This document shows, in pieces, positions 8,510 through 18,037 of a stretch of DNA of 64,000 nucleotides. This DNA comes from Prochloron sp965198675 (GTDB lineage Bacteria > Cyanobacteriota > Cyanobacteriia > Cyanobacteriales > Prochloraceae). The stretch is taken from assembly GCA_965198675.1 (NCBI GenBank), contig OZ240666.1:2790001-2854000 (forward strand). The letters run 5' to 3'. The translations under genes were made by a program, and so were the position numbers. The number at the start of each line of letters is the position of its first letter. Positions within the stretch are counted from its first letter, which is position 1. The notes beneath the pieces were generated by a model. It made no database searches, was not told the DNA's origin, and saw nothing but the letters and a program-made list of their open reading frames with translations.

Positions 8510-11092
8510 ATGAATTATTATTTCGATTCGGAAGATAACAGTCGCAACTCCTTCCAGTTACCGGGAGCAAAACCCCATTACAACCCTCATCGTCCCGGAC
8601 AAGTACAGCATATTTTCCTAGACTTAGCCCTGGATATTCCCTCTCATTGCTTCCAGGGCACTTGTACTATTACCCTAACCCCTATCCGCAGAGGCATAAC
8701 TCAACTAACTCTGAATGCAGTAGATTTACTCATTGAGTCCGTGTTAATAGATGGGGTAGTTCAACCTTTTGATTACGATACTCATCAGTTAATGATTCAT
8801 CTGTTGGCACCTACTGGGACGGAAACCATTACCATTGAGATTGTTTATAAGGTCAATCATCCTCAACGAGGTCTCTATTTCGTCCTCGGAGATGAATATT
8901 ATCCCCACAAACAGACTCAAGTCTGGACACAGGGAGAAGATGAAGACTCTCGTTTCTGGTTCCCCTGTTTCGATTATCCCGGTCAATTGGCTACTTCCGA
9001 AATACGGGTGCGGGTTCCCCAGAATTTGGTGGCTATCTCCAATGGGAAATTAATCGCAACCGAAGAAGAAGGATCCGAAAAGATTTACCACTGGAAGCAA
9101 GAACAGGTTCATCCCACCTATTTAATGACTTTAGCAGTGGGAGATTTTGCCATAATTGAAGATAAGTGGCAAGATATACCAGTTACTTATTATACAGCCA
9201 AGGGTCGAGAAGAAGATGGACGGCGGACCATGGGTAAAACCCCCAGAATGATAGCGTTTCTGAGTCAGAAATATGGCTATCCTTACCCCTATGACAAATA
9301 TGCTCAAGTCTGCGTGGAGGATTTTATCTTCGGAGGGATGGAGAATACCAATTGTACCCTCTTAACAGACCGTTGTTTGCTAGATCAACGAGCTACCATT
9401 GATAATCGCAATGGGGAAAGTTTAGTCTTGCACGAATTAGCCCATCAATGGTTTGGGAATTTGGTGGTGATTAAGCATTGGTCCCATGCTTGGATTAAAG
9501 AAGGAATGGCTTCCTATGCTGAGGTATTGTGGACGGAAGAGGAATATGGAAAGGACGATAGTGCTTATTATTTGTTAAAGGAAGCCCGGAATTATTTAAC
9601 TGAGGACACTTCTCGCTATCGTCGTCCCATTGTAACTAATGTTTATCGGGAAGCAATCGAACTTTATGACCGTCATTTATACGAAAAAGGGGCTTGTGTT
9701 TATCACATGATCCGTGCTATTCTCGGAGATGAATTGTTTGACCGAGCAATTCAGACTTTTGTTCGAGATAATGCCCATCAAACCGTAGAAACTATCGATT
9801 TGTTGCGGGCAATTGATAAAGGAACCGGCTATAATCTGGCTGGTCTTTTTGACCAATATGTGTTCCGAGGCGGTCATCCGGATTTTAAGATAAATTATAG
9901 TTGGGATGGTGAATCTAACATTGCTAAATTAACCATCACTCAAACTCAGGTCAAGGCTAAAGATGAGGAAAAAGGGAGTAAGAGCGGTTTGTTTGATTTG
10001 AAAATACCCTTGGGGTTTGGTTATGTTAACAAAGACAATGAAGTTAAAGTAATTGATTTTAAGTTAGGGATTAAAGAAAGGCAACAGTCTTTCTACTTTC
10101 CTTTAGCCAACAAACCAGACTTTGTCAGTTTTGATGTCGGCAATAATTTCCTCAAAACTGTTACCTTAGAATATCCCCTGGGGGAACTAAAAGCGCAATT
10201 ACAATTCGACCCTGACCCCATTGCCCGCATTTACGCCGCTATTGCTTTAGGAAAGAAAGGGGGGCTGGAAGTGGTTAAAGCCTTAGAAAATGCTTTGAAA
10301 AACGACCCGTTTTGGGGGGTGCGAGTAGAAGTAGCCAAACAGTTGGGGCAGTTAAAATTAAATCAAGCCATGACAGCATTAGTTAGTGGGTTGGAAACGA
10401 AAGAACCACGGGTGCGTCGCGCAGTCATAGAAGCTTTGAGTAACTATAAGCAAGTTGACAGTTACGCAGCAATTAAAAAAATTGCCCAACAGGGAGACGC
10501 TAGTTATTATGTAGAAGCAAGCGCCTTTCGCTGTTTAGGATCCATGATTCGAGGTAACTTAAAGGAGAAAGAAAGTGAGGTTTTGGAGTTATTAGAGCAA
10601 GTATTGAAGGAACGGAGCGGGTGGAATGAAGTAGTGCGGTGTGCCGCTATTGAGGGTTTGAGTCAGATGAAAACTGTAGCCACAGCAGTAGATATGATTG
10701 CCCCTTATACCAAGTTAGGAGTACCTCAACCCTTACGGTTAGCTGCAATCCGCGCTTTGGGAGCTGTTTCCACCGGACAAACCCCTGCTAAGGTAGAGGA
10801 GATATTAGAAATTTTGGCAGCCATTTCCGGGGAGATTTTCTTCTTGACCCAAACCTCAGTAGTGGGAGGGTTAAAGCAAATGGAAACAGTCAAGGCTATA
10901 TCTATTTTAAATGCAATGGCCGCCCAAACTCCCGACGGGCGAGTACGACGCATGGCTGAGGAAGCTGTCAGGAAAGTCCAAAAGAATATTGGTGCAGATA
11001 AAGCAGTGCAAGAGTTGCGTCAGGAAGTGGATCAGTTGAAACAAGATAACCAAGAACTGCTAAGTCGCTTAGCAAAGTTGGAAGCTAAGTAG
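8510..11092 (+). CDS. M1-family metallo-aminopeptidase with C-terminal HEAT repeats
   Basis: This 860-residue zinc aminopeptidase removes N-terminal residues from peptides, presumably in the cytoplasm since no signal peptide is seen. It has the N-terminal beta domain (about 20-220), the exopeptidase motif GGMEN (about 275), and HELAHQWFGN at 308 with the second zinc ligand Glu downstream in HAWIKEGMASYAE. From about 560 the sequence switches to helical HEAT-like repeats (ARIYAAIALGKKG, VRVEVAKQLGQL, VRRAVIEALSNY) instead of the ERAP-like domain of classical PepN. It ends in a coiled coil (ELRQEVDQLKQDNQELLSRL). It stands alone and looks intact. Confidence 0.92.
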   Translation: MNYYFDSEDNSRNSFQLPGAKPHYNPHRPGQVQHIFLDLALDIPSHCFQGTCTITLTPIRRGITQLTLNAVDLLIESVLIDGVVQPFDYDTHQLMIHLLAPTGTETITIEIVYKVNHPQRGLYFVLGDEYYPHKQTQVWTQGEDEDSRFWFPCFDYPGQLATSEIRVRVPQNLVAISNGKLIATEEEGSEKIYHWKQEQVHPTYLMTLAVGDFAIIEDKWQDIPVTYYTAKGREEDGRRTMGKTPRMIAFLSQKYGYPYPYDKYAQVCVEDFIFGGMENTNCTLLTDRCLLDQRATIDNRNGESLVLHELAHQWFGNLVVIKHWSHAWIKEGMASYAEVLWTEEEYGKDDSAYYLLKEARNYLTEDTSRYRRPIVTNVYREAIELYDRHLYEKGACVYHMIRAILGDELFDRAIQTFVRDNAHQTVETIDLLRAIDKGTGYNLAGLFDQYVFRGGHPDFKINYSWDGESNIAKLTITQTQVKAKDEEKGSKSGLFDLKIPLGFGYVNKDNEVKVIDFKLGIKERQQSFYFPLANKPDFVSFDVGNNFLKTVTLEYPLGELKAQLQFDPDPIARIYAAIALGKKGGLEVVKALENALKNDPFWGVRVEVAKQLGQLKLNQAMTALVSGLETKEPRVRRAVIEALSNYKQVDSYAAIKKIAQQGDASYYVEASAFRCLGSMIRGNLKEKESEVLELLEQVLKERSGWNEVVRCAAIEGLSQMKTVATAVDMIAPYTKLGVPQPLRLAAIRALGAVSTGQTPAKVEEILEILAAISGEIFFLTQTSVVGGLKQMETVKAISILNAMAAQTPDGRVRRMAEEAVRKVQKNIGADKAVQELRQEVDQLKQDNQELLSRLAKLEAK

Positions 11093-11543
11093 TGTCGTGG
11101 CAGAGCACAAATGGTGCTATAGTAGATGAGTATTCCGGAGGTGAGAAAAGCCTGTTTTCTCTCCCTTGTCTACTTTCCTACCTTGTCTTCCCGGTCTTGC
11201 CTACTCCCCTAGAGAGCGTATACTAATTATCTCAATTGTAACTATACCAGCGCGAACTGTTATATATAGTGAGGCTAAATCATTGGTACAAATATTCTCA
11301 GATATGTGCGACTCGTAAGTCGCGGTAGTTAGTAGACTAGCTGTCCAGTCTCATCACGACAGCAAGCGCCAAGGCATTTAGGATACGTTCAGATGACGAA
11401 CAACTCCTAAAACCATAAAACAAGGCTTTTCACGAACCTAGACCAGCGCTGAAACCTAAGGATAACCAAAATTTAACTAAAAGTTAATTTTACAATTCAT
11501 TTAAGTCAGCTACAATCAAAGGTAAAATTATATTAAAAGATAA
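11093..11543. other. Intergenic region without a recognisable gene
   Basis: About 450 bp, pyrimidine-rich near 11155-11215 and AT-rich toward the next start. A TACAAT hexamer at 11510-11515, about 30 bp before the next ATG, could be a -10 box. I see no ORF, repeat family or RNA gene here. Confidence 0.5.
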
Positions 11544-12608
11544 ATGGTAGCTCAAATTCAACTCGAAGCAATTGGGACTTTTGCAACTGGTGTGTTGGGC
11601 GAAAGTGCAGCGGAAATTCCCGCTTATGATTCTATTAGTCAACGTTTATTTGTGGTCAATGCTAACAGCGCTACTCTTGACGTACTTAATCTGAGCGCTC
11701 TTACTAATCCCAATCTTCTGTTTTCTATTTCCCCCACTGAAGAAGAAGTTCCTCTAGAAGAACCAGGGGTTATTGGGGGGATAAATAGTGTTGCTGTCAG
11801 CAATGGTATTGTAGCTGCTGCTGTAGAAGTGGTGGACTCAGAAAACGATGATATCCAACTTTCCGAACAAGTCTTTTTCTATAATACCGAGGGAAATTTC
11901 CTCAATTCTGTCACTGTCGGGGCGCTTCCCGATATGCTCACTTTCACTCCCGACGGTACGAAAATTATTGTGGCTAATGAAGGGGAACCAGAAGGAGACA
12001 TTGATCCAGAAGGTTCTATCAGTATTATTGATATCTCTGGTGGAGTGGAAAATTTAACTGATGATAATGTCTCTACTGCCGATTTTACCGCTTTTAACGG
12101 TCGGGAAGAGGAACTGCGAGCTAAGGGCGTGCGCATCTTCCCAAATAAAACTGCCTCTTTAGACCTAGAACCGGAATATATTGCTGTTTCCCTCTTGGTG
12201 TCAAAAATCACAATTTGGCAGGTAATCAACTGAATAAAAGCGGGCTGCGCGGTGGCGCAGATCCGGTGCTTCGCACCGGGTCGCGATAATGCCATTAACA
12301 TCCAAAATGCCCCAGTATTTGGTCTCTACCAACCGGACGGCATTACTTCTTTTGAGGTAGATGGCAATACCTATTATATTACTGCTAATGAAGGGGATGC
12401 TCGAAATGAGGATGAACGGATTGAGGATTTAACTCTAGATCCTGATGCTTTCCCCAACGCCGAGGTTTTGCAGTCAGAACAACAACTGGGTCGTCTGGAA
12501 GCCTCTACTATTGATGGAGACTTAGATGGGGATGGGGATTACGACCAACTTTTTGTCTACGGCGCTCGTTCTTTCTCGATTTGGGATGGTTCTGGCAATT
12601 TAGCTTAA
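11544..12608 (+). pseudogene. Choice-of-anchor I domain protein, broken
   Basis: The first frame (11544-12233) reads IPAYDSISQRLFVVNANSAT and LDVLNLSALTNPNLLFSISP, then DMLTFTPDGTKIIVANEGEP, typical of the choice-of-anchor I beta-propeller-like domain found in secreted cyanobacterial proteins. It loses homology after LEPEYIAVS. A family-C palindrome occupies 12239-12285. Homology resumes in a second frame at 12286 with RDNAINIQNAPVFGLYQPDG and ITANEGDARNEDER, ending at the stop at 12608, well before the usual domain end. Part of the middle (after AVS) is missing, so deletion plus palindrome insertion broke the gene. Confidence 0.7.
12239..12285. repeat. GATCC-containing palindrome family C, copy 2 (in a broken gene)
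   Basis: GCGGGCTGCGCGGTGGCGCA is followed by GATCCGGTGCTTCGCACCGG. Two hairpins in tandem, similar to 31010-31055. Confidence 0.75.
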
Positions 12609-12641
12609 CTCGCAAGAAGCCCCACATCCGTACCGAAGACC

Positions 12642-12672
12642 TGCTAAGGTCTAGCTATACCTTAGCAGGGGT
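12642..12672. repeat. CCTGCTAAGGT hairpin repeat
   Basis: CCTGCTAAGGT and ACCTTAGCAGG form an 11-bp perfect stem around CTAGCTAT. A second copy is at 35775-35803. Outer arms (CTCGCAA at 12610, TTGCGAG near 12686) enlarge the palindrome. Confidence 0.75.
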
Positions 12673-13095
12673 GTGGGATGAATTGCGAGCCAGTGTCTTT
12701 AATATGTTATCATAGGATTATAGGTGCGACACGATGTCGCATGTGCGAGTGAGCGAAAGCTCTAAACTTGAACCTTGGTTAATCCCCTGCCGAAGGAGCG
12801 TCATCAAACGCGCGGGAGACCCCACCCGTAGGATGCGTTACGCTAACCCCTTTAATTTAGGACGCTGCTTCTAACGACAGCTAACGCATCCTACGTAAAA
12901 CGCGATATGACAGCGTTTTACGGGGTGGGGAGGGATAGCGCGCCCAAAAAATTAGCTACGAGTGTACCAATTAAATGCCTCAAGTTTCCAAAATCTGTGT
13001 TAAGATTTAAGAAATACAGTTACCTAAAAATGACCCAACGCGCCTTCAGATATAGGTTTTACCCTGATTCGGACCAAGAGCTGCTTTTGCGTCGC

Positions 13096-13137
13096 ACCCA
13101 CCCCTCGCTCCCCTCCCAGGAGGGGATGGGGGTGGGT
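13096..13137. repeat. GC-rich palindrome family A, copy in tnpB
   Basis: Begins ACCCACCCCTCGCTCCCC and ends GGGGTGGGT. Identical in sequence and position to the palindromes in the other two elements of this family. Confidence 0.85.
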
Positions 13138-13883
13138 TAGTCTTCAACAAAGCTTTGGCAGCGAGAACAGAAGGTTGGTTTGAGAGGCAGGAACGGATTG
13201 GATACGTGCAAACGTCCTCAATGCTGACTAGTTGGAAGAAACAAGAAGAGTTGGCTTTTTTAAATGAAGTTAGCGCTGTGGCGCTCCAACAAGCTCTACG
13301 CCATCTGCAAACTGCGTTTACAAATTTTTGGGCAAAGCGAGCTAAATACCCGCGATTTAAAAAGAAGAGGAATGGAGGTTGTGCAGAATTCACACCCTCA
13401 GCATTTAGATGGAAAGACGGGCAACTCAAATTAGCGAAATGCAAACAACCTCTCAACATAATCTGGAGCAGACAAATTCCTCCTGAGTGTGAACCGTCCA
13501 CTGTTTTTGTCAGATTGGAACCTTCTAATCGATGGTCTGTTTCCATACTGGTAGATGACCCTACAGTTAAACCAATGCCTATGTTAACTAAGCAGATTGG
13601 GTTAGATGTTGGGTTGACTACCTTAGTCACAACTAGTGACGGAGAAAAGATAGCTAACCCTCGGCATTTCAACCACAAATTCAAGAGACTAAAAGCGGCC
13701 CAGAAAGCTCTTTCTAGAAAAAAGCTAGATTCCAACAACAGGTACAAAGCTAGATTAAAAGTTGCTAAAGCTCACGCAAAGATTGCAGACGCCAGAAAAG
13801 ACTTTCTCCACAAGCTAACTACCAAATTTATCTGTGAAAACCAAACGATAGTGGTAGAAGATTTAGCAGTACGAAATATGGTC

Positions 13884-13986
13884 ACGCAAAGACGCAAAGT
13901 ACGCCTTTATGATGGGGAAGAGACGGTGCTATACCGCAGGAGGAGTGTAATTGCGTTTCTTTGCGTCTACTCGGTGGGCGCGATTC
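13884..13986. repeat. 103-bp MITE-like insertion in tnpB
   Basis: Present in this tnpB but absent between GTC and AAGAA in the homologous copy at 6138-7384. The ends are inverted: ACGCAAAGACGCAAAG on the left, TTTCTTTGCGTCT toward the right. Its length (not a multiple of three) frameshifts the host gene. The end sequences recall the CGCAGAGGCGC elements at 36019-36117 and 44386-44483. Confidence 0.7.
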
Positions 13987-14470
13987 AAGAATCGTTCGCT
14001 TGCCCGTAGTATCAGTGATGCAGGGTGGAGTGAATTGGTCAGACAACTTGAGTATAAGAGTGATTGGTACGGTCGTGAGTTGATTAAGATTGACCGCTTT
14101 TTTCCCTCTAGTAAGCGGTGTGGAAACTGCGGTTTCGTAATAGATAAATTACCACTAAGCGTTAGGGAATGGGAATGCTCTCAATGTAGTAGTACTCACG
14201 ACCGAGATATCAACGCAGCTAAGAATATTTTGGCGGCAGGGCTTGCCGTTTCAGTCTGTGGAGCGAACGTAAGACCCGATAGACAAGGCTCTTGCATGGC
14301 AGTTGCGAAATTCCCCCGGCATCATCGATGGCGGGGGAAAGAAACAGAAACCCACCCACCCCTACCCCCTCCCAGGAGGGGGACCTTGGGGGTGGGTTGG
14401 GAATCCCCACCAAGAAGCGACAGCCTGCTCAGGCGCGGCTGCGCAGGAGCAGGGGTGGGGAGGATGTCAA

Positions 14471-14724
14471 TAGCAATAGTGAGGTTTCACAGCTAGAGGA
14501 AATGTGAACTTCAGAGTAGTAATCATGTGAAATGAAGGGAACTATGGGGAAGACGGGTATGATGAGCGTACAGCGAATCAGAGTGCGGCTCGTTCCCTGT
14601 GAAAGCCTCCTGCTGCTAATCCTGCTGCTGGTAAAGAAGCGGGAGAGATTTTCCAGTTGGATATTGAGAATACCCTCCGCTTTAATGAATATAGAAAGAC
14701 TAAACAAATCTCAGGGTAAGAACA
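14471..14724. other. Interval with a possible gene remnant
   Basis: A plus-strand frame at 14611-14719 reads NPAAGKEAGEIFQLDIENTL and ends RKTKQISG before a stop. It looks like the C-terminus of a protein, but no start or N-terminal half is present. I do not recognise the family. Confidence 0.3.
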
Positions 14725-14880
14725 ATGAAAAAACTATCTGCTCTCTATCTCGGACTCGCTCTCTCTATCGGTGTCACCGCACCAGCTTCCGCTTTCTCTG
14801 TTATTGGTGCTGACGACTTTTCCGGTTCCCAGACAGTTATCAACTTTGAGTCCGTATCCGGAAGCTCAGTCGGGGAATAA
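14725..14880 (+). pseudogene. Signal-peptide-bearing fragment of a secreted protein
   Basis: A 51-codon frame starts MKKLSALYLGLALSIGVTAP, has a clear signal peptide with ASA/F-type cleavage around 23, then continues SVIGADDFSGSQTVINFES and stops at TAA after SVGE. The mature part resembles the first residues of cyanobacterial secreted (often PEP-CTERM) proteins whose first domain reads INFE. Such proteins are far longer, so this is probably a truncated remnant. It ends 95 bp before ilvD. Confidence 0.5.
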
Positions 14881-14975
14881 GGGGAGTATTTGTTACAATC
14901 TCCCTACCCCACACCCTCAAAAGCGCTATATATCGGGATATATTGAGGAGAGGGAAAATAAAGAGAGAACCATTA

Positions 14976-16649
14976 ATGGCCAATAATTTAAACAGTCAAG
15001 CAATCACTCAGGGAACCCAGCGCTCCCCCAATCGTGCCATGTTGCGGGCAGTGGGTTTTGGTGATGAGGACTTTAGCAAACCCATTGTGGGTCTTGCCAA
15101 TGGTTACAGTACCATTACCCCTTGTAATATGGGATTAAATTTCCTCGCCCAGAGAGCTGAAGCCAGTCTGAAACTGGCTGGGGCTATGCCCCAGATATTC
15201 GGTACCATTACAGTATCGGACGGTATCTCTATGGGAACAGAAGGGATGAAATATTCCCTGGTCTCTCGGGAAGTTATTGCCGACTCCATCGAAACTGCTT
15301 GCAAGGGACAGAGTATGGATGGAGTTTTAGCTATTGGTGGTTGCGATAAAAATATGCCAGGGGCTATGATCGCCATAGCCAGGATGAATATTCCAGCTAT
15401 CTTTGTCTATGGGGGGACCATTAAACCGGGACATTACGACGGTAACGACCTCACGGTGGTGAGTGCTTTTGAAGCAGTGGGACAATATAGTGCAGGGAAA
15501 ATTGACGAACCACAACTGGTAGCTATTGAAAAGAATGCCTGTCCTGGTGCGGGTTCCTGTGGAGGCATGTTTACTGCTAATACCATGTCCTCTGCTTTTG
15601 AAGCTATGGGTATGAGTTTGCCCTATTCTTCTACTATGGCAGCAGAAGATGAGGAAAAGGCTGAAAGCACGGAAAAATCTGCCTTGGTCTTAGTAAATGC
15701 CATTCGTGAGCAAATCCTGCCACGAGATATTCTAACTCGGAAAGCTTTTGAGAATGCAATAAGTGTTATTATGGCTGTGGGAGGTTCCACTAATGCTGTG
15801 TTGCATTTATTGGCTATTGCCCACAGTATGGGAGTGGAACTAACTCTCTCGGATTTTGAAACTATCAGAAAGCGAGTTCCAGTTTTGTGTGACCTCAAAC
15901 CCTCCGGGAAGTACGTGACGGTTAATTTACATCAAGCTGGGGGCATTCCTCAAGTGATGAAGATGTTGCTGGTCCATGACTTATTGCACCCAGATGCTTT
16001 AACTATTACCGGGGAAACTATTGCCGAAGTGCTGGATTCTGTACCAGATACACCCCCAATTAATCAGGACGTGATTCGTCCCTGGCATAAGCCTCTGTAT
16101 CGAGAAGGACACCTGGCGGTGTTAAAAGGCAATTTGGCAGCAGAAGGGGCCGTAGCGAAGATTAGTGGGGTGAAGAACCCGAAGATTACTGGACCTGCTC
16201 GGGTGTTTGAATCGGAAGAAGAGTGCTTGGATGCCATTCTTGCGGGTAAGATTAAGGCTGGAGATGTGGTGGTAGTAAGGTATGAAGGTCCGAAAGGTGG
16301 TCCCGGTATGCGGGAAATGCTGGCTCCCACTTCTGCTATTATCGGTGCTGGCTTGGGAGATAAAGTAGGTTTAATTACTGATGGCCGCTTTTCCGGTGGT
16401 ACTTATGGTATGGTAGTGGGTCACGTTGCCCCGGAGGCTGCCGTGGGAGGGGCGATCGCCTTGGTGCAAGAGGGAGATAGTATTACTATTGATGCTAAGG
16501 AGCGGTTATTACAACTTAATGTGTCAGGGGAAGAGTTGGATCGGCGTCGTAGTCATTGGCAGCCTCCCGAACCGAGGTATAATAAGGGAGTGTTGGCGAA
16601 ATATGCCAAGTTAGTCTCTTCTAGTAGCCTTGGAGCTGTAACAGATTAA
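14976..16649 (+). CDS. ilvD: Dihydroxy-acid dehydratase
   Basis: This 557-residue iron-sulfur enzyme converts 2,3-dihydroxy acids to 2-keto acids in valine, leucine and isoleucine synthesis. The cluster-binding cysteines are visible in GGCDKNMPGA and ACPGAGSCGGMFTANTMS, with further family motifs GGSTNAVLHLLAIA and LITDGRFSGGTYG. I take MANNLNSQAITQG at 14976 as the start. The in-frame methionine 11 codons upstream gives an atypical basic leader. Length and motifs are normal. No neighbour belongs to the pathway. Confidence 0.96.
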   Translation: MANNLNSQAITQGTQRSPNRAMLRAVGFGDEDFSKPIVGLANGYSTITPCNMGLNFLAQRAEASLKLAGAMPQIFGTITVSDGISMGTEGMKYSLVSREVIADSIETACKGQSMDGVLAIGGCDKNMPGAMIAIARMNIPAIFVYGGTIKPGHYDGNDLTVVSAFEAVGQYSAGKIDEPQLVAIEKNACPGAGSCGGMFTANTMSSAFEAMGMSLPYSSTMAAEDEEKAESTEKSALVLVNAIREQILPRDILTRKAFENAISVIMAVGGSTNAVLHLLAIAHSMGVELTLSDFETIRKRVPVLCDLKPSGKYVTVNLHQAGGIPQVMKMLLVHDLLHPDALTITGETIAEVLDSVPDTPPINQDVIRPWHKPLYREGHLAVLKGNLAAEGAVAKISGVKNPKITGPARVFESEEECLDAILAGKIKAGDVVVVRYEGPKGGPGMREMLAPTSAIIGAGLGDKVGLITDGRFSGGTYGMVVGHVAPEAAVGGAIALVQEGDSITIDAKERLLQLNVSGEELDRRRSHWQPPEPRYNKGVLAKYAKLVSSSSLGAVTD

Positions 16650-16731
16650 TCCGTATTAAATCATAAAAAACTAAGTCCATGTTAATCATCAATAAAAATT
16701 TTATAGCCCAAAAAAGCTATTCCACCCACCA

Positions 16732-17025
16732 TTAAGCCACCAACAATCCAAGTCCCAAACCAAAAATTAGACCTGCCTGAACAATCCCAATGCCGCAGAT
16801 AACAAAGAGACCCAGCTTACCATACTTAATCATTTGTTTCACTGCCAGGGGCCAAGAGCGTTCGCCCTTCTTTTCCTTTCTCGTTGGATAGATCGGGTGA
16901 TCCAGTTCGTTTCGCAGCTCTTCTTCCCGTCGGATTGGCTCCTCTTCTTCTCGTTCAATTTGCCATTCTATTTCTCGTAATTTCTCATCTATTTCGTCAC
17001 TGTGTCTTTCACTTCGATCGCTCAT
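16732..17025 (-). CDS. Small coiled-coil/membrane protein, probably frameshifted at its C-terminus
   Basis: The 97-codon frame has a highly charged coiled-coil N-terminus (SDEIDEKLREIEWQIEREEE), a basic linker and one hydrophobic segment (YGKLGLFVICGIGIVQAGLI), ending GLGLLVA. Immediately after the stop another frame reads GGLMVGGIAFLGYKIFIDD to a stop at about 16683. A single missing base near 16737 would join them into a natural two-helix C-terminus. I therefore suspect a frameshift or sequencing error. No named family is recognised. It is convergent with ilvD. Confidence 0.6.
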   Translation of the reverse strand: MSDRSERHSDEIDEKLREIEWQIEREEEEPIRREEELRNELDHPIYPTRKEKKGERSWPLAVKQMIKYGKLGLFVICGIGIVQAGLIFGLGLGLLVA

Positions 17026-17397
17026 CTCAATTTCCTCAATCCTTTTCTTACATTGGTTTTCTTATTTCCGCTTTTATCGCTGTTTTAGTTGGTTTTGGTA
17101 AAATTATCTTTTTCCCCACTCCCTAATATACTGGCAACTGGTAACAATTTTAGAACGGTCGCCATATTTTGATGGTTTCGGAGCAGGTTCAAGGACAACT
17201 TGTTTCGCCGGTTCCGCCAGTTCTATCTTAGTGTTGTTAGGGCAGTGCCCTGAGAATAACGGTTTCTCTTGTTTGGTGAACCCTTTATTGATTTTCTCTC
17301 CTCTTATTCTAGTTTTGATTTGGAAGTTTCGCGCCAAGTCGCCAAGGCGCAAAGGGGGAGGAAGGAAGGAGTTACTGGTTTTGTCAATTAACCTACC
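17026..17397. other. Region without a convincing gene
   Basis: There are weak frames on both strands, none with family signals. A TTCGCGCCAAGTCGCCAAGG repeat fragment is at 17326-17350 and a GGCAGTGCC palindrome near 17240. I annotate no gene. Confidence 0.4.
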
Positions 17398-17819
17398 TTA
17401 TTGGAGTAGTAGTGTATCCAAAACCAAAACTTTCAAATCTGGCACAGCAGCAAGACGCACATCATTAGTTAAGAAAAACCCTGCACCCCCGCGTCTGGAG
17501 TTCGCAAATTCTGTCCTGCTCTTGACCTGGCAGCAATCTGAGCAATCTCCACGGAAACAGGCAATGTAGCTAAATTTTCCTGAGCAAGAATAATATCACA
17601 GTACTGTTCAGCCAGTTCTAGATTACCTGCCCGAATTGGGTGAACTAGAACCTCTGTCAACGTCAGCGTAGACGTAACAACTTGAAACTGCCCCTGACTC
17701 ATCCCTTGAAAAAAGCTATCAACAAGTTGTATATATTTCTCATTCTGCTCGATGAAGTAAATGAGTGGTGCAGTATCCAAGCCAATAACTTGTGCTTGTA
17801 ATTGAGTTAACCATTCCAT
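17398..17819 (-). pseudogene. PIN-domain (VapC-like) toxin with C-terminal deletion and frameshift
   Basis: The N-terminal frame reads VIGLDTAPLIYFIEQNEKYI (first acidic motif), TSTLTLTEVLVHPI (second) and LRTPDA (start of the third). It then goes out of frame to GVQGFS-stop at 17469. In another frame the true end follows at once: GAGFFLTNDVRLAAVPDLKV, LVLDTLLLQ-stop at 17398, carrying the last Asp. The helix normally between TPDA and GAGFFLTND (IQLATAL type) is missing. A deletion has therefore both removed that helix and shifted the frame. The intact antitoxin gene overlaps its start by 13 bp. The toxin is probably inactive. Confidence 0.75.
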
Positions 17820-18037
17820 GAAGCACGTTCCTGGTTGACATATTCCTGTCCATCAATTCCTTGCCAAATTTCTTTTCCCAAACCCTTTAATTCCGTAATG
17901 CTGTGTTTGGGTTTTGTAGCTACGTTATTGTAAATCATAATATGTAAATCTTTGAGCAAGCGCAGTTGCTCATCTGTAGTAAGATATTCAACTTGGCTAC
18001 GGATATCTTGATAGGTTGCAGTATTGTTATTTAACAT
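17807..18037 (-). CDS. Antitoxin of a VapBC-like pair
   Basis: The 76-residue protein contains DIRSQVEYLTTDEQLRLLKD and ends LGKEIWQGIDGQEYVNQERA-SWNG, a tail typical of small cyanobacterial antitoxins that precede PIN toxins. Its last codons overlap the toxin start (ATGGAATGG) by 13 bp, the usual translational coupling of such operons. Known antitoxins of this type bind their toxin and repress the operon. The toxin partner is broken, leaving this as an orphan. Confidence 0.75.
   Translation of the reverse strand: MLNNNTATYQDIRSQVEYLTTDEQLRLLKDLHIMIYNNVATKPKHSITELKGLGKEIWQGIDGQEYVNQERASWNG

Larger units (their letters stand above)
12801..14470 (+). mobile_element. IS200/IS605-type TnpB element, copy 2
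   Basis: The left end TCATCAAACGCGCGGGAG is at 12801, with a family-B palindrome at 12828-12894. tnpB follows, and the right end finishes ATGTCAA at 14470. Its first 448 bp equal the reverse complement of 1-448. The right end has absorbed a family-A palindrome (14351-14400) between the stop region and GGAATCCCC, and a CCTGCTCAGG palindrome (14424-14453) inside the terminal hairpin. By analogy the guide would begin TAGCAATAGTGAGGTT at 14471; that is inference. Confidence 0.78.
13030..14470 (+). pseudogene. tnpB: tnpB, broken twice by repeat insertions
   Basis: MTQRAFRYRFYPDSDQE starts at 13030. A family-A palindrome (13096-13137) shifts the frame. The frame continues from about 13150 (KALAARTEGWFERQER) through GLDVGLTTLVTTSDG and VEDLAVRNMV, where a 103-bp insertion (13884-13986) shifts it again. 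The last third resumes at KNRSLARSISDAGW and contains the zinc ribbon (CGNCGFVID, CSQCSSTH) and DRDINAAKN. All catalytic motifs survive but in three frames. Compared with copy 3 (6138-7384), protein identity is high, so decay is recent. Confidence 0.8.

Noticed and set aside
17104..17352. Minus-strand 82-codon frame as a gene
   Set aside because: Low-complexity Pro/Lys composition, overlaps repeat fragments, no recognisable domain or ribosome binding site.
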